The position numbers were made by a program, and so were the translations under genes. Below the pieces are notes generated by a model. The model was not told where the DNA came from. It made no database searches and worked only from the letters and a program-made list of their open reading frames with translations. This document shows, one piece after another, positions 37,271-46,285 of a DNA stretch of 64,000 bases; the first letter of the stretch is position 1; every line of letters starts with the position of its first letter. Source of the stretch: Leucobacter tardus (GTDB lineage: Bacteria; Actinomycetota; Actinomycetes; Actinomycetales; Microbacteriaceae); the NCBI RefSeq assembly GCF_017583045.1, contig NZ_JAGFBF010000001.1:124001-188000 (forward strand). The letters are read 5' to 3'.

Positions 37271-38821
37271 TCACCCGCTCCAGAGATCTCGGTAGAAATC
37301 CGCGGAGCGCGAGCGCAGCAGCGCGTCGTACGCGTCGGCGTCGAGCGCGAGCGCCGATCCGTCGGGGATCTCGCTCGCGAACGCGGAGACGCCGAGCCCC
37401 GCACGGTGATCCGTCAGGCGGAGCCCGGCCAGTTCGATCAGCGTCGGATACAGGCTCAGCTGGTCGATCTGCTCGCGGGCGAACGCCAGCGGTTCGGGGT
37501 TCCAGACCCGGTTGAAGATCGTCCGCTCGGGGGTCTGCCCCGGGGCGAGCGACGCGTCCGCGTCCGCGAGCGGACCGAGCTCGTCGTGGAAACTCGCCCA
37601 GCTCGCGACCTGCTTCAGATGGTCGCCCATCACCACGACCGCCGTGTCGTCCAGGATCCCCTCGGCGTCGAGCGCCTCGACGAATCCGGCGACCTCCGTC
37701 ATCGAGCAGCGCGTGATCGCCGTCATCGGCTCGCGCGTATTCATATCGCAGCCCTCGGGCGCCACGGCGGGTTCGTGCGTGTCGAGCGTGAGCACGGTGA
37801 GGTTGAACGGATCGCCGGAGCGGTGCAGCTCGGCCGCCTCATCGGCGGCGAGCTCGAGGAGCCGCCGATCGCCGAGCCCCCAATCGCGCATCGCCGACTC
37901 GGGCTCCCCCTGGTCGCGCCAGGTGCGCAGGTCGCGCACCTCGTCGTAGCCGTGCTCCCGCAGGAACCGCTCTTTCGCGGCGAACGTCGCATCCGCGCCA
38001 CCCAGGAAAACATTGCGGTACCCCTGCTCCTGGAGCACGTCGCCGAGGCACGTCGCGCCGGGCAGATAGCGTCCCGGCTGCTCCCCCACCTGGTTCAGGA
38101 TCTGCGATCCCGTCGCCGCGGTGGCGGAGCGCAGGGGGATCCCGCACTGCGTCGCCACGACACCCGCCATCGTCCACCCGCCGCCGGGCGCCTGCGTGAG
38201 CGCATCGAGCCGCTCCCAGTCGGCCGTCGCCGCCGACACGGGTGCGAGCATGTCCTCCTCGAAGCGGGTGTCGTCGGCCATGGCGTCCTCGACGGATTCG
38301 AGGTACACGAGGATCAGGTTGCGCGGCTCACCGCCCTCGAGCTCGGGGGCGACCGCGTAGTCGCCGAGATCGAGACCGCTCGCCACGGACCGTGCGTAGT
38401 CGCGCACCTGCACCGCTCCCCCGAAGAGCGCGCCGCCCACGCTCAATGCCGCGATCGGCAGCGCGCAGGCGAGCACGCCGGCGATCACCCGTGACACCCG
38501 TGGCGCTCCTGCGCCGAGGAGACTGGCGTCCCGGAGCGAACGACGCGAGAGGTGCACGAGCACGATCAGCACGCCGACGACGAGCGTCGGAACAACCCCG
38601 ACCCAGATCACGCCCCGCCACACGATCGCGGCGCCGCCCGTCTCCGCTCCGATGAGGTTCATCTGGAGCTGATCGACCGAGACCACGCCGAACGCGGCAC
38701 GGATCCAGAGCCCGGCCGCGGCGAGCACGGCACCGACCCAGACCAGGAGCCAGATCAGGCTCCCGAGCGCCGCGCGCCCGACGTCCCGGCTCCCAGCCCT
38801 GCGCCCCTCGCGTCGGGACAC
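37271..38821 (-). CDS. Sulfatase-fold phosphoglycerol transferase-like membrane protein
   Basis: 516 residues with a GTG start at 38821; its ribosome site (GGAGGAGACGG) lies inside the end of the upstream LCP gene. Three N-terminal membrane helices precede an alkaline-phosphatase-fold domain: NLILVYLESVEDA, the catalytic threonine in GGWTMAGVVATQCGIPLR, and the late metal motif VVVMGDHLKQ. The pattern matches OpgB/MdoB and LtaS-like enzymes that move phosphoglycerol onto glycans outside the cell. Together with LCP and GalE it forms an envelope polysaccharide operon. Confidence 0.86.
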   Translation of the reverse strand: MSRREGRRAGSRDVGRAALGSLIWLLVWVGAVLAAAGLWIRAAFGVVSVDQLQMNLIGAETGGAAIVWRGVIWVGVVPTLVVGVLIVLVHLSRRSLRDASLLGAGAPRVSRVIAGVLACALPIAALSVGGALFGGAVQVRDYARSVASGLDLGDYAVAPELEGGEPRNLILVYLESVEDAMADDTRFEEDMLAPVSAATADWERLDALTQAPGGGWTMAGVVATQCGIPLRSATAATGSQILNQVGEQPGRYLPGATCLGDVLQEQGYRNVFLGGADATFAAKERFLREHGYDEVRDLRTWRDQGEPESAMRDWGLGDRRLLELAADEAAELHRSGDPFNLTVLTLDTHEPAVAPEGCDMNTREPMTAITRCSMTEVAGFVEALDAEGILDDTAVVVMGDHLKQVASWASFHDELGPLADADASLAPGQTPERTIFNRVWNPEPLAFAREQIDQLSLYPTLIELAGLRLTDHRAGLGVSAFASEIPDGSALALDADAYDALLRSRSADFYRDLWSG

Positions 38822-38825
38822 GGTG

Positions 38826-40226
38826 CTACTCCGTCTCCTCCTCGTCGGGCGGCGAGGCTTCGGCGATGCCCTGCTGCACGAGTTGCTGCACGACCGCGTA
38901 ATCGGGGTACTCGGCGTCGACCTCCGGCGGCGTGAGCTCAACGCTCACCGGATCGAACTCGCGCGCCTTGCCCGCGAGATCAACGAACGGACCGAGCATT
39001 GAGTTCGGAATGTCGGTGTCGACGATGTTGCCGCCGGCCTTCGCGACCTCTTCGAAGCGCAGCAGCACGTTCTGCGGATTCATCTGGGCGAGGATCGCGC
39101 CCTGAAGGGTCCGCTGGCGCTCCATCCGGTCGTAGTCGCCCTGGGCCGAGCCGTAGCGGGAGCGCGCGAACCAGAGCGCGTGGAATCCGTCGAGGTGCTG
39201 GTCGCCCGGCTCGATCCACTCGTCCACGTTGACGAGCTCGCCCGAGAACTCGTCGATGTTGCCGCCGACCGGCAGACGCTCGTCGACCGTGATGTCGACG
39301 CCGCCGAGGGCGTCGATGAGCTGTTCGAAGCCCTTCATGTCGATGAGCACGTAGAACTGCACGTCGAGACCCGTCGCGCCGCTCACGGCGTCCTTCGTCG
39401 CCTCGATACCGGGCGTCGATCCCCGGGATACGGCGTCGGGGTACAGCTCGGGCTGGAAGTACTCCACCTCGGCGTAGACGCCGTTCAACCAGCAGCGGCC
39501 GACGTTGCAGCCCGTGTCGACCCCGAAGCCGTTGGGGTGCTCGGCATACATCGGCGAGTCGGCGGGGAACGGCATGTTCGGCAGCTCGCGCGGCAACCCG
39601 ACGATGGTGGACTGCCCGGTCTCGGCGTCCACGCTGATGAGCGACAGGCTGTCGGCGCGCATGCCCTCCCGGTCCTCACCGGCGTCGGTGCCGAGCAGCA
39701 GGATGTTGTAGCGCCCGTCGACCGGCTCGACCGCGGCGGCGCCGCCGCCGAAGATCTCGCTCAGCGCCCCGCGCGCCGAGCCCACCGTCATCGCGGCCCA
39801 TGCGGCGCCGGCGACCGGGAGCACCGTCAGCACGATCGACAGCATCGCCACGGGCACCCGCCACTTCGGCGACACGCGCACGAGCTTCGTGAGCTGCAGC
39901 GTGTTGAATCCGAAGACGAGCCACATGACGGCGTATGCCACGATCACCCACTGGACCACGAGCAGCACGATCGGGTTCGTGAAGAACGACAGCGTCGCGA
40001 CGCGCGCGACCCCGAATCCGATCACCGCGACGAGCGCCAGCACCAGCAGCGACAGCGTCGCGATGAGTCCGAAACGTCCCATGCGACGGTTGCCCGCCAC
40101 CACCTGAGCGCTGCCCGGCAGGAGGAATCCGAGCACGACGAGCCACCTGGCCCGCTTCGTCATGAGCGGGGAGGACTCGGCGTCCGGATAGCGCAGTGGC
40201 CGTTCGAGGTCCACGCTTGCGCTCAT
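38826..40226 (-). CDS. LCP family glycopolymer ligase with multi-helix N-terminus
   Basis: 466 residues. ATG 40226 overlaps the galE stop by four bases. Residues about 25-155 contain four membrane helices, more than the single anchor of typical LCP proteins. The catalytic domain follows: YNILLLGTDAGEDREGMRADS, SIVGLPRELPNMPF (arginine motif) and DGFHALWFARSRYG. It should attach a glycopolymer to peptidoglycan. The downstream sulfatase-type gene begins four bases before its stop codon ends the reading, so the three genes form one transcript. Confidence 0.9.
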   Translation of the reverse strand: MSASVDLERPLRYPDAESSPLMTKRARWLVVLGFLLPGSAQVVAGNRRMGRFGLIATLSLLVLALVAVIGFGVARVATLSFFTNPIVLLVVQWVIVAYAVMWLVFGFNTLQLTKLVRVSPKWRVPVAMLSIVLTVLPVAGAAWAAMTVGSARGALSEIFGGGAAAVEPVDGRYNILLLGTDAGEDREGMRADSLSLISVDAETGQSTIVGLPRELPNMPFPADSPMYAEHPNGFGVDTGCNVGRCWLNGVYAEVEYFQPELYPDAVSRGSTPGIEATKDAVSGATGLDVQFYVLIDMKGFEQLIDALGGVDITVDERLPVGGNIDEFSGELVNVDEWIEPGDQHLDGFHALWFARSRYGSAQGDYDRMERQRTLQGAILAQMNPQNVLLRFEEVAKAGGNIVDTDIPNSMLGPFVDLAGKAREFDPVSVELTPPEVDAEYPDYAVVQQLVQQGIAEASPPDEEETE

Positions 40227-41236
40227 CCGGCGTATCCGTTCGGGTTCGCCGACTGCCAGGCCCAGGTGTCCCTGCAGGCTTCGGCGAGACTGCGGCTCGT
40301 GCGCCACTTCAGGTCGCGGTTCGCACGAGACGGATCGGCGACCACGGTGGCCACGTCACCCGCACGCGGCGGCACGATGTCGTACGGCACCTCGCGACCG
40401 GACGCCTCCTCGAAGGCGCGGATCACGTCGAGCACGCTCGAGCCGTCGCCCGATCCGAGGTTGTAGGCAACGACGCCCGGCACCAGGCGCTCGAGGGCGG
40501 CGACGTGCCCCTCGGCGAGGTCCATGACGTGGATGTAGTCGCGTACACCGGTGCCATCGGGTGTCGGGTACGCGTCGCCGAAGACGCTCAGTCGCGCGCG
40601 CTTGCCGACCGCGACCTGCGCGATGAACGGCATGAGATTGTTCGGGATCCCCGTCGGGTCCTCGCCGATGCGGCCCGACGGGTGCGCGCCCACCGGGTTG
40701 AAGTATCGCAGCAGCACGCCCTCGAGCTCGGGCCGCGCGACCTGCGCATCGCGGATGATGCGCTCGTTCATGAACTTCGACCAGCCGTACGGGTTCGTGA
40801 CCCCGACACCGACCGGATGCTCCTCGTCGATGGGCGACCGCTCCGGATCGCCGTACACCGTCGCCGATGAGCTGAAGACGAGCTTCGTCACGCCGCGCTC
40901 ACGCATGAGATCGAGCAGCACCAGCGTCGAGTCGAGGTTGGTGCGGTAGTACCTGACCGGTTCGGCGACCGACTCGCCGACCGCTTTCAGCCCGGCGAAG
41001 TGGATGACTGCGTCGAATTCGACACCTGCGAGTGCCGCAGTGGCGGCATCGCGATCGGAGAGATCCGCGTCGAGCACCGTGATCGACCGACCGGTGAGCG
41101 CTTCGACACGGCGCACCGATTCGACGCTGCTGTTGGAGAAGTCGTCGAGGATCACCACGTCGTCACCGCGCTCGAGGAGCACGAGCGCCGTGTGCGATCC
41201 GATGTAGCCGGCACCACCGGTGAGGAGAACACGCAT
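40223..41236 (-). CDS. galE: UDP-glucose 4-epimerase
   Basis: 337 residues. It interconverts UDP-glucose and UDP-galactose with bound NAD. The Rossmann motif LLTGGAGYIGSHTALVL is at the very start; the catalytic pair is the Ser in VFSSSATVYG and YxxxK in NPYGWSKFMNE. The C-terminal substrate domain includes GDAYPTPDGTGVRDYIHVMD. ATG 41236 is preferred; a TACCCT -10-like hexamer (41249-41244) ends seven bases upstream, so it may be leaderless. It feeds sugar nucleotides to the envelope genes that follow. Confidence 0.94.
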   Translation of the reverse strand: MRVLLTGGAGYIGSHTALVLLERGDDVVILDDFSNSSVESVRRVEALTGRSITVLDADLSDRDAATAALAGVEFDAVIHFAGLKAVGESVAEPVRYYRTNLDSTLVLLDLMRERGVTKLVFSSSATVYGDPERSPIDEEHPVGVGVTNPYGWSKFMNERIIRDAQVARPELEGVLLRYFNPVGAHPSGRIGEDPTGIPNNLMPFIAQVAVGKRARLSVFGDAYPTPDGTGVRDYIHVMDLAEGHVAALERLVPGVVAYNLGSGDGSSVLDVIRAFEEASGREVPYDIVPPRAGDVATVVADPSRANRDLKWRTSRSLAEACRDTWAWQSANPNGYAG

Positions 41237-41392
41237 GCCCACTAGGGTACGCCCCGGGCTCGCGAGCGCCTGTGGACCCGCCGCGAGTCCTGATTGTGAC
41301 CTTCGTCTCCGTTCCGGGTGCAGGTCACAGGCGATTGACGGGAGCCGTTCGTTTAGGATGGAGCCGATGATGGGGTGTGTGAGAGGGGGACT

Positions 41393-42718
41393 ATGACCAC
41401 GCTCACCGTACTGGGAGAACCCTTTCCCGACTGGGAATCAGAGCTGCAACGGGCTGCGGCCGCCGACTTGATCGCGGCGCTGGCGAGCACCGCGCCTCGC
41501 GCCTGCTCGACACGGCTGCTCGTCGCGAAAGGCAAGCCCCAACCGCGGTTCGCCTCGCCGAAGACCCACGTCGACGCGCTTCCCCTCGCTGCCGGCATGC
41601 TGCCCGTGCTCTGGCAGAGCGGAGCAGCGGCGCGTCCCCTCGACGGCGAACTCGTGCACGCCCTCACCCCCATGATGCCGTTGCGCTCGCGCCCGGCTGA
41701 TGACGGAACGCAGACCTCGGTCACGGTGCCGCACACCCTCGCGTGGGAGGCGCCGCACCTGCTCGGTTCGTCGCAGGCGCGCCTCTACCGCTCGTTCGTG
41801 CGCCGCGCAGTGAAGTACGCTGATGTGCTCGTGACGCCGACATACGCGGTCGCAGCGCTGCTGCACGAGTACTACGGCGATGCGCTTCCCGTGCAGGTGA
41901 TACCGCTCGCACCCCCGACCGAGCTGTTGCGCCCGAGTGACGCGGCCGAACGTCGGAGCGCGCTCGGCCTGCCCGAGCGCTACGCCGTGACCACCGCGTC
42001 CGCCACGGAGCACGGCAGACTCGAGTGGATCTTCACCGCCATGCGCGCCGATCGTTCGATCCCGCACCTCGTCATCGTGCCCGGGCTCGACCCGACCGTG
42101 GCCGATTCCGCTCGGAAGTCGCGCGCGGCCGCATCGAAGAGCGAACAGCAGAGCGCGTCAACCGCCGCCACCGGGTCGAGCCCATCGGCCGCCGCAACCG
42201 CGGGGGCGTCGAGTGCCGCCGTCGGCTCCGCCTCCGGCGAGACCACCGTCGGCGAGCGCGCCTCCACGACCGTCGAAGAGACGACCGAACCGATCGGACC
42301 CGCGGACGGTGGATCCGGCACGGCTCACGCGGCGAGTTCCTGGACATCCGTGCCCGCCGATCTGCGCGACCGCGTCACGGTCATCGCACCGAACGACCTC
42401 GCCGACATCGGTGCGACGCTCTCGTCAGCCGAGTTGCTGCTGCAGCCGCAGTCGGTCGCCGGCAGTGGCTACACGCTGCTCGCCGCGCTGGCCGCCGGGG
42501 TGCCGACGCTGCACGGCGGCGCCGAGGCCGTCGCCGAGCTCGTGCTCGACGGCGGGACGAGCGCTGAGACCGAGACGGCATTCGCCTCGGAGTTCTCACG
42601 GCTCATCGGCGACCCTGCAGAACTCGAGCGTCTCTCCGTGTACGCCGAGGACCGCAGCCGCACCTTCAGCTGGATCGGGACGGCGTGGAGCCTCTGGGAG
42701 CTGCACGCGAATCTCTGA
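41393..42718 (+). CDS. GT-B type glycosyltransferase with low-complexity inter-domain insert
   Basis: 441 residues; GAGGGGGA precedes ATG 41393. The N-terminal half (1-235) and C-terminal half (about 320-441, LLLQPQSVAGSGYTLLAALAAGVP, then EAVAELVLDGG) match the two Rossmann domains of GT4-like enzymes. Residues about 238-318 are an Ala/Ser/Thr/Gly-rich insert with no predicted fold, splitting the C-terminal domain. The nucleotide-sugar site is partly diverged (no clear EX7E). Divergent from galE; presumably builds a wall or capsule glycan. The acceptor is unknown. Confidence 0.75.
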   Translation: MTTLTVLGEPFPDWESELQRAAAADLIAALASTAPRACSTRLLVAKGKPQPRFASPKTHVDALPLAAGMLPVLWQSGAAARPLDGELVHALTPMMPLRSRPADDGTQTSVTVPHTLAWEAPHLLGSSQARLYRSFVRRAVKYADVLVTPTYAVAALLHEYYGDALPVQVIPLAPPTELLRPSDAAERRSALGLPERYAVTTASATEHGRLEWIFTAMRADRSIPHLVIVPGLDPTVADSARKSRAAASKSEQQSASTAATGSSPSAAATAGASSAAVGSASGETTVGERASTTVEETTEPIGPADGGSGTAHAASSWTSVPADLRDRVTVIAPNDLADIGATLSSAELLLQPQSVAGSGYTLLAALAAGVPTLHGGAEAVAELVLDGGTSAETETAFASEFSRLIGDPAELERLSVYAEDRSRTFSWIGTAWSLWELHANL

Positions 42719-42753
42719 GCGGATCGTGCGGAGCGCTCCGCCGAGCGATCCGC
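42719..42753. terminator. Hairpin between glycosyltransferase and purE
   Basis: Outer arms GCGGATCG / CGATCCGC enclose a perfect 12-base palindrome CGGAGCGCTCCG (42729-42740). It lies directly after the glycosyltransferase stop and eight bases before the convergent purE stop, so it may terminate both. Confidence 0.6.
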
Positions 42754-42761
42754 GGAGCGCG

Positions 42762-43277
42762 TCAATCGGCGGCGAGCCGCTCCTGCAAAGCGGTATTCTT
42801 CTGCTCGACCGCCGCCTCGAGATCCGCGGCGTAGCGGTCCAACTGCGCCGCGACCTCGGCGTCGTGAGACCCGAGAATGCGCGCGGCGAGCAACCCGGCG
42901 TTCTTCGCGCCGCCGATCGACACCGTCGCGACCGGGATGCCGCCGGGCATCTGCACGATGGAGAGCAGCGAATCGAGTCCGTCGAGCTTCGCGAGCGGCA
43001 CCGGCACGCCGATGACGGGCAGCGTCGTCATCGACGCGACCATGCCGGGCAGGTGCGCGGCACCGCCCGCTCCCGCGATGATGACCCGCAGGCCCCGGTC
43101 CGCCGCGTCACGGGCGTACCGCACCATCTTGTCGGGCGTGCGGTGCGCGCTGACGACCTCCGTCTCGTGCGGAATACCGAATTCGCGCAGCACCTGCACG
43201 GCATCACTCATCACCGAGAAGTCGGAATCGGAACCCATGATCACGCCGACGAGGGGCGCTGAGGTGCGGTCTGCCAT
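42762..43277 (-). CDS. purE: 5-(carboxyamino)imidazole ribonucleotide mutase
   Basis: 171 residues, the usual class I PurE size. It moves the carboxylate from N5-CAIR to give CAIR in purine synthesis. Motifs: [13 protein letters not shown] (phosphate and substrate loop), [28 protein letters not shown] and [16 protein letters not shown]. Start ATG 43277. The partner purK is on the same strand but about 4.7 kb upstream, separated by a surface protein, a lipoprotein and a molybdoenzyme. Confidence 0.95.
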   Translation of the reverse strand: MADRTSAPLVGVIMGSDSDFSVMSDAVQVLREFGIPHETEVVSAHRTPDKMVRYARDAADRGLRVIIAGAGGAAHLPGMVASMTTLPVIGVPVPLAKLDGLDSLLSIVQMPGGIPVATVSIGGAKNAGLLAARILGSHDAEVAAQLDRYAADLEAAVEQKNTALQERLAAD

Positions 43278-43336
43278 GCCCCCAGCGTAGCGCGGCGCGG
43301 CGCGGCGTGATGCGATGCGTCGCGCGGGCGCGATAC

Positions 43337-44899
43337 TCAGCGCTTCGATGCCCGGTAGCCGGCCTGACGAGCGGCGCTCTCGGTCGTGAAGCACTCCTCG
43401 GGCTTGGTGCGCGAGTAGTAGGCGCCGCCCGGTACGTGGTAGATCATCGAGCTGGCGTTGCCCTTGATCGGCGCCCAGGCCGGGCAGTTCCACGACGACG
43501 AGGGTGCGGTGCGGTTCGGGTACGTCACCTTGCCGGTCTGGCCCGACGTGCGCGACGCGGTGGTGTATCCCGACTTCGATCCAGTCACGGTCACGGAGAT
43601 GCGATGGCCTCGATCGCCCGCCGCGACACGGTACGTCGACTTCGTCGCACCCGAGATGTTCTTCCCGCTGCGCTTCCACTGGTACTTCAGCGTCACGGGC
43701 TTCGGGCCCCATGCGCCGGCGCCGGCGCGCAGCGTGGACCCGACCTTCGCCGGTCCCGAGACCGTCGCCGTGCCCGCCTGCAGCACCCGGGGCACCGATT
43801 TCGCTGCCGACGTCTTCGCCGCCGCTGCGTACCCCGGCTTCGTGCCGCGCACCGCGACCGTGAGCTTGCGGCCCGCATCGGCCGAGGTGATCCGGTACTT
43901 CGCCTGCGTCGCACCTCGAATGGCCGAGCCGTTGCGGTTCCACTGATAGGTCACCTTCGATGCCTTCGGCTTCCAGGTGCCGACGGTCGCCGACACGGTG
44001 GAACCGACCTTGACGGTCCCCCCGATCTTCGGCGGTGACGCCGAGAACGTGCGCAGCACCTGCGCGGTCTTCGCGGAGGTCGACGCGGCCGCGGTGTATC
44101 CCGGCTTCGTGCCGGTCACCCGGACGGAGATCGCTCGCCCGGCATCGGCGGCACCGAGCTTCATCGTCGCCTGCGTCGCACCCCGGATCGCAGCGCCGTT
44201 CCGGTACCACTGGTACGAGAACTTCACCCCCGAGACGGTCCAGGTGCCCGGCTTCGCGGTCAGCGTCGAACCGACGATGGCAGACCCGTTGATCGCCGGC
44301 TTCGTCGCCGTGAGCGGGATCGTCACCACCGGAGCCGTCGCCGACGACGTGCGCACCACCGTGTCCGCGCCGCGAACGCCCGACACGCGCACCTGCAGCC
44401 GCTGACCCACATCGGCGACCTGCGGCACGTAGGTGGCGCGGGTCGCGCCGGCGATCGGCGCGCTGCCGCGCAACCACTGATACGTGAGGCGGTCGGTTTC
44501 CGTGGTCCCGCTGGTGGACGCCGTGAGCGTCGCTCCGAAACGAGCCGTCCCGGTCACGGTGACGGTGAACTCGAGCGCTTCGGGCTCGGGCTGCGGCTGC
44601 TGGGGCTGCGGCTCGGGCTCCGTCTCCGGCTCCGGCTCCGGCTCCGGGCCAGCCTCGGGCTTCGGCTCGGCGGTGATCCGCGGATCCTGACCGCTTTCAA
44701 CGGCACGGTCGTCCCGGGCCTCTCGCTGGGTCGGCGCCGATTCCGTCAGCGACTCGGCCGCGTTCACGGCCGTATTGTCATCAGCTGCGGCCGGCGCGGT
44801 CCCTCCGACGGCGAGGGCGGTGAGCAGCAGGACCGCTGCGGTCGAGAGGGACAGAAGTCGCTGCCAGGTGGAGGCAGAGCGATCGGCAGAGTTGAGCAT
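43337..44899 (-). CDS. Secreted Ig-like repeat protein with C-terminal sunset-type module
   Basis: 520 residues. Signal peptide at 1-37 (ending APAAA), then a Pro-Glu repeat spacer (about residues 79-107), then four Ig-like repeats of roughly 85-90 residues with the core TYQWxRxGxAIxGATxATY. The C-terminal 50 residues form a distinct module: [40 protein letters not shown], with two cysteines, matching what is called the sunset domain in actinobacterial secreted proteins. No enzymatic motif; likely surface-associated. Coding continues straight towards purE, 59 bases downstream. Confidence 0.82.
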   Translation of the reverse strand: MLNSADRSASTWQRLLSLSTAAVLLLTALAVGGTAPAAADDNTAVNAAESLTESAPTQREARDDRAVESGQDPRITAEPKPEAGPEPEPEPETEPEPQPQQPQPEPEALEFTVTVTGTARFGATLTASTSGTTETDRLTYQWLRGSAPIAGATRATYVPQVADVGQRLQVRVSGVRGADTVVRTSSATAPVVTIPLTATKPAINGSAIVGSTLTAKPGTWTVSGVKFSYQWYRNGAAIRGATQATMKLGAADAGRAISVRVTGTKPGYTAAASTSAKTAQVLRTFSASPPKIGGTVKVGSTVSATVGTWKPKASKVTYQWNRNGSAIRGATQAKYRITSADAGRKLTVAVRGTKPGYAAAAKTSAAKSVPRVLQAGTATVSGPAKVGSTLRAGAGAWGPKPVTLKYQWKRSGKNISGATKSTYRVAAGDRGHRISVTVTGSKSGYTTASRTSGQTGKVTYPNRTAPSSSWNCPAWAPIKGNASSMIYHVPGGAYYSRTKPEECFTTESAARQAGYRASKR

Positions 44900-45392
44900 G
44901 CGTTCTTCCGTGAAGCATCGTGATCGACGAGGAATCGCCGCCTCGAGTCGAACACGGCCTCATCAGTATGCGGCAGGAGAGCGCTCTGCGCCACACCTGG
45001 TGGCCTTCAGGGTGCGCATGTCGCGCTGATGCCGAGCGATACTCGGCGACCAGTTGATGAGCACCTAACACCCTCCCAGATCAATCGGGACCGAATACAT
45101 CGCGGGTTTCGGGTCAGAGGGGTTTCGGTTGACGGCTTCGGTTGACCGAGATCCACGACATCTCGAGAGTGTCGCTCGCTCCTTCGCGAGTACAGCGAGA
45201 ACGACCGATTCCGGCTGACCCATTGCAGTCGGCGGTTCGACACTCCTCGGTGTGGCTGGCTCTCGGGTAACGTGACTTCTGTGCGGGAGACGGTGGGAAG
45301 CGGCTTGTGGGATTCAGTTTCGATCGTGAGCCCGTGACGTGAGCCATGCGATGAATGCAGTACCGCTGTGGACGAGTCGACCCGGCGCCGTG
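44900..45392. other. Lower-GC non-coding region upstream of the Ig-like protein and the lipoprotein
   Basis: About 490 bases with no gene I can support. GC content falls to roughly 57-60 per cent on several lines. A repeated TTCGGTTGAC unit lies around 45123-45145. Short reading frames here match nothing recognised. The region serves as the divergent upstream region of the Ig-like protein (-) and the lipoprotein (+), and may be a remnant of transferred DNA. Confidence 0.5.
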
Positions 45393-46037
45393 ATGAAGAT
45401 GCTGATCAGCGCTGGCTCGAGTCTCGGAGTTCTTCTCACTCTCGCGGCATGCTCACCCGCAGATGCGGGTCGGGAGGAGGTGGCTCCACCGTCGACGCGA
45501 GTCGTCTCGGAGGGCACGTCACCGCTCGAAGCAGATCCTGCAGTGCAGGCTGCGCGCCGTGGTGATCTGGGTGTTGCTCTTGCGCGCGCCACTGGTGACT
45601 TCACGCTCCCTGCATTCGTTCGTACCGTCGAACCGGGCTATCGAAACGCCGTTCTGCGCGGCCTGCAGTCGCAGATCGGGTATGACGCGGTGCGGGTGCC
45701 GATCGGTCCGGCCGTGTGGCTGCCACACGAGGTCGGCGAGCCGGACGATGCGTACCGCCCCAAGCTCGGGAGTGGCGGCGTGCAGGTCGACGGTTGCCTC
45801 GCATCGGGAGAGTGGTTCGCGACGTCCGACCATGAGCCGAAGTTGGATCTGACGTATGGTCAGCGCGTTTCATACCTCCTCTCCTGCGATGGTGACGAGC
45901 TGATGCTCTTCGACATCGTCGGTGGCAGTGGGGCGTGCGATGCAACAGGCGCGCCAGTGATCGAGTTCGATCCTGCACTCGCGGTGTCCTCCCCGCTGAC
46001 CGAGGACTCGCTCGTCCTTCCCGAACCGGAGGGTTGA
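45393..46037 (+). CDS. Hypothetical lipoprotein
   Basis: 214 residues. From ATG 45393 the N-terminus MKMLISAGSSLGVLLTLAAC is a lipoprotein signal with lipobox LAAC. No ribosome site is evident; an ATG at 45351 is also in frame and would lengthen the signal. The remainder has two further cysteines (DGCLASG, LSCDGDE, SGACDATG) and no recognised domain. Base composition is about 55-60 per cent GC, clearly lower than the surrounding genes, which points to acquisition by transfer. A 248-base spacer follows. Confidence 0.65.
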   Translation: MKMLISAGSSLGVLLTLAACSPADAGREEVAPPSTRVVSEGTSPLEADPAVQAARRGDLGVALARATGDFTLPAFVRTVEPGYRNAVLRGLQSQIGYDAVRVPIGPAVWLPHEVGEPDDAYRPKLGSGGVQVDGCLASGEWFATSDHEPKLDLTYGQRVSYLLSCDGDELMLFDIVGGSGACDATGAPVIEFDPALAVSSPLTEDSLVLPEPEG

Positions 46038-46285
46038 GCGCCTCAGAGAACTCCTCGGACGCACCTTGCGTCGCCGCGGAACCTCGCCTGAGTCCCCGTA
46101 GCCCGATCGACATCCGATGCCGAAAAGGTGCTGTCAGCGCGAGGGTGGACCGCGCAACGTCACCTCGTGCCTGGTCGGTGCGATCTCAGGAGAGCGTGCG
46201 TGGCGGAAATCCCATCCGTTGCGCGCTCGGCGACGAACATACTATGTACGGTAAAAAATGATCTGCCGATCGAGAGGCGACGACG
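46038..46285. other. Spacer upstream of the molybdoenzyme gene
   Basis: No gene seen. The end of the region holds TACTATGTACGG and a run of six adenines around 46240-46257, an AT-rich stretch just ahead of the ribosome site (GAGAGG) of the next gene. TTGCGC (46219-46224) and TACTAT (46240-46245) might form a promoter, though the 15-base spacing is short. Confidence 0.35.

Noticed and set aside
41295-41329. TGTGACC ... GGTCACA inverted repeat between galE and the glycosyltransferase
   Set aside because: The 21-base spacer is too long for a typical CRP-like site, and I could not relate it to a promoter; kept only as a note.
45007-45243. Possible remnant gene on the minus strand in the lower-GC spacer
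   Set aside because: The translation matches no family I recognise and has no ribosome site; it may simply be non-coding.
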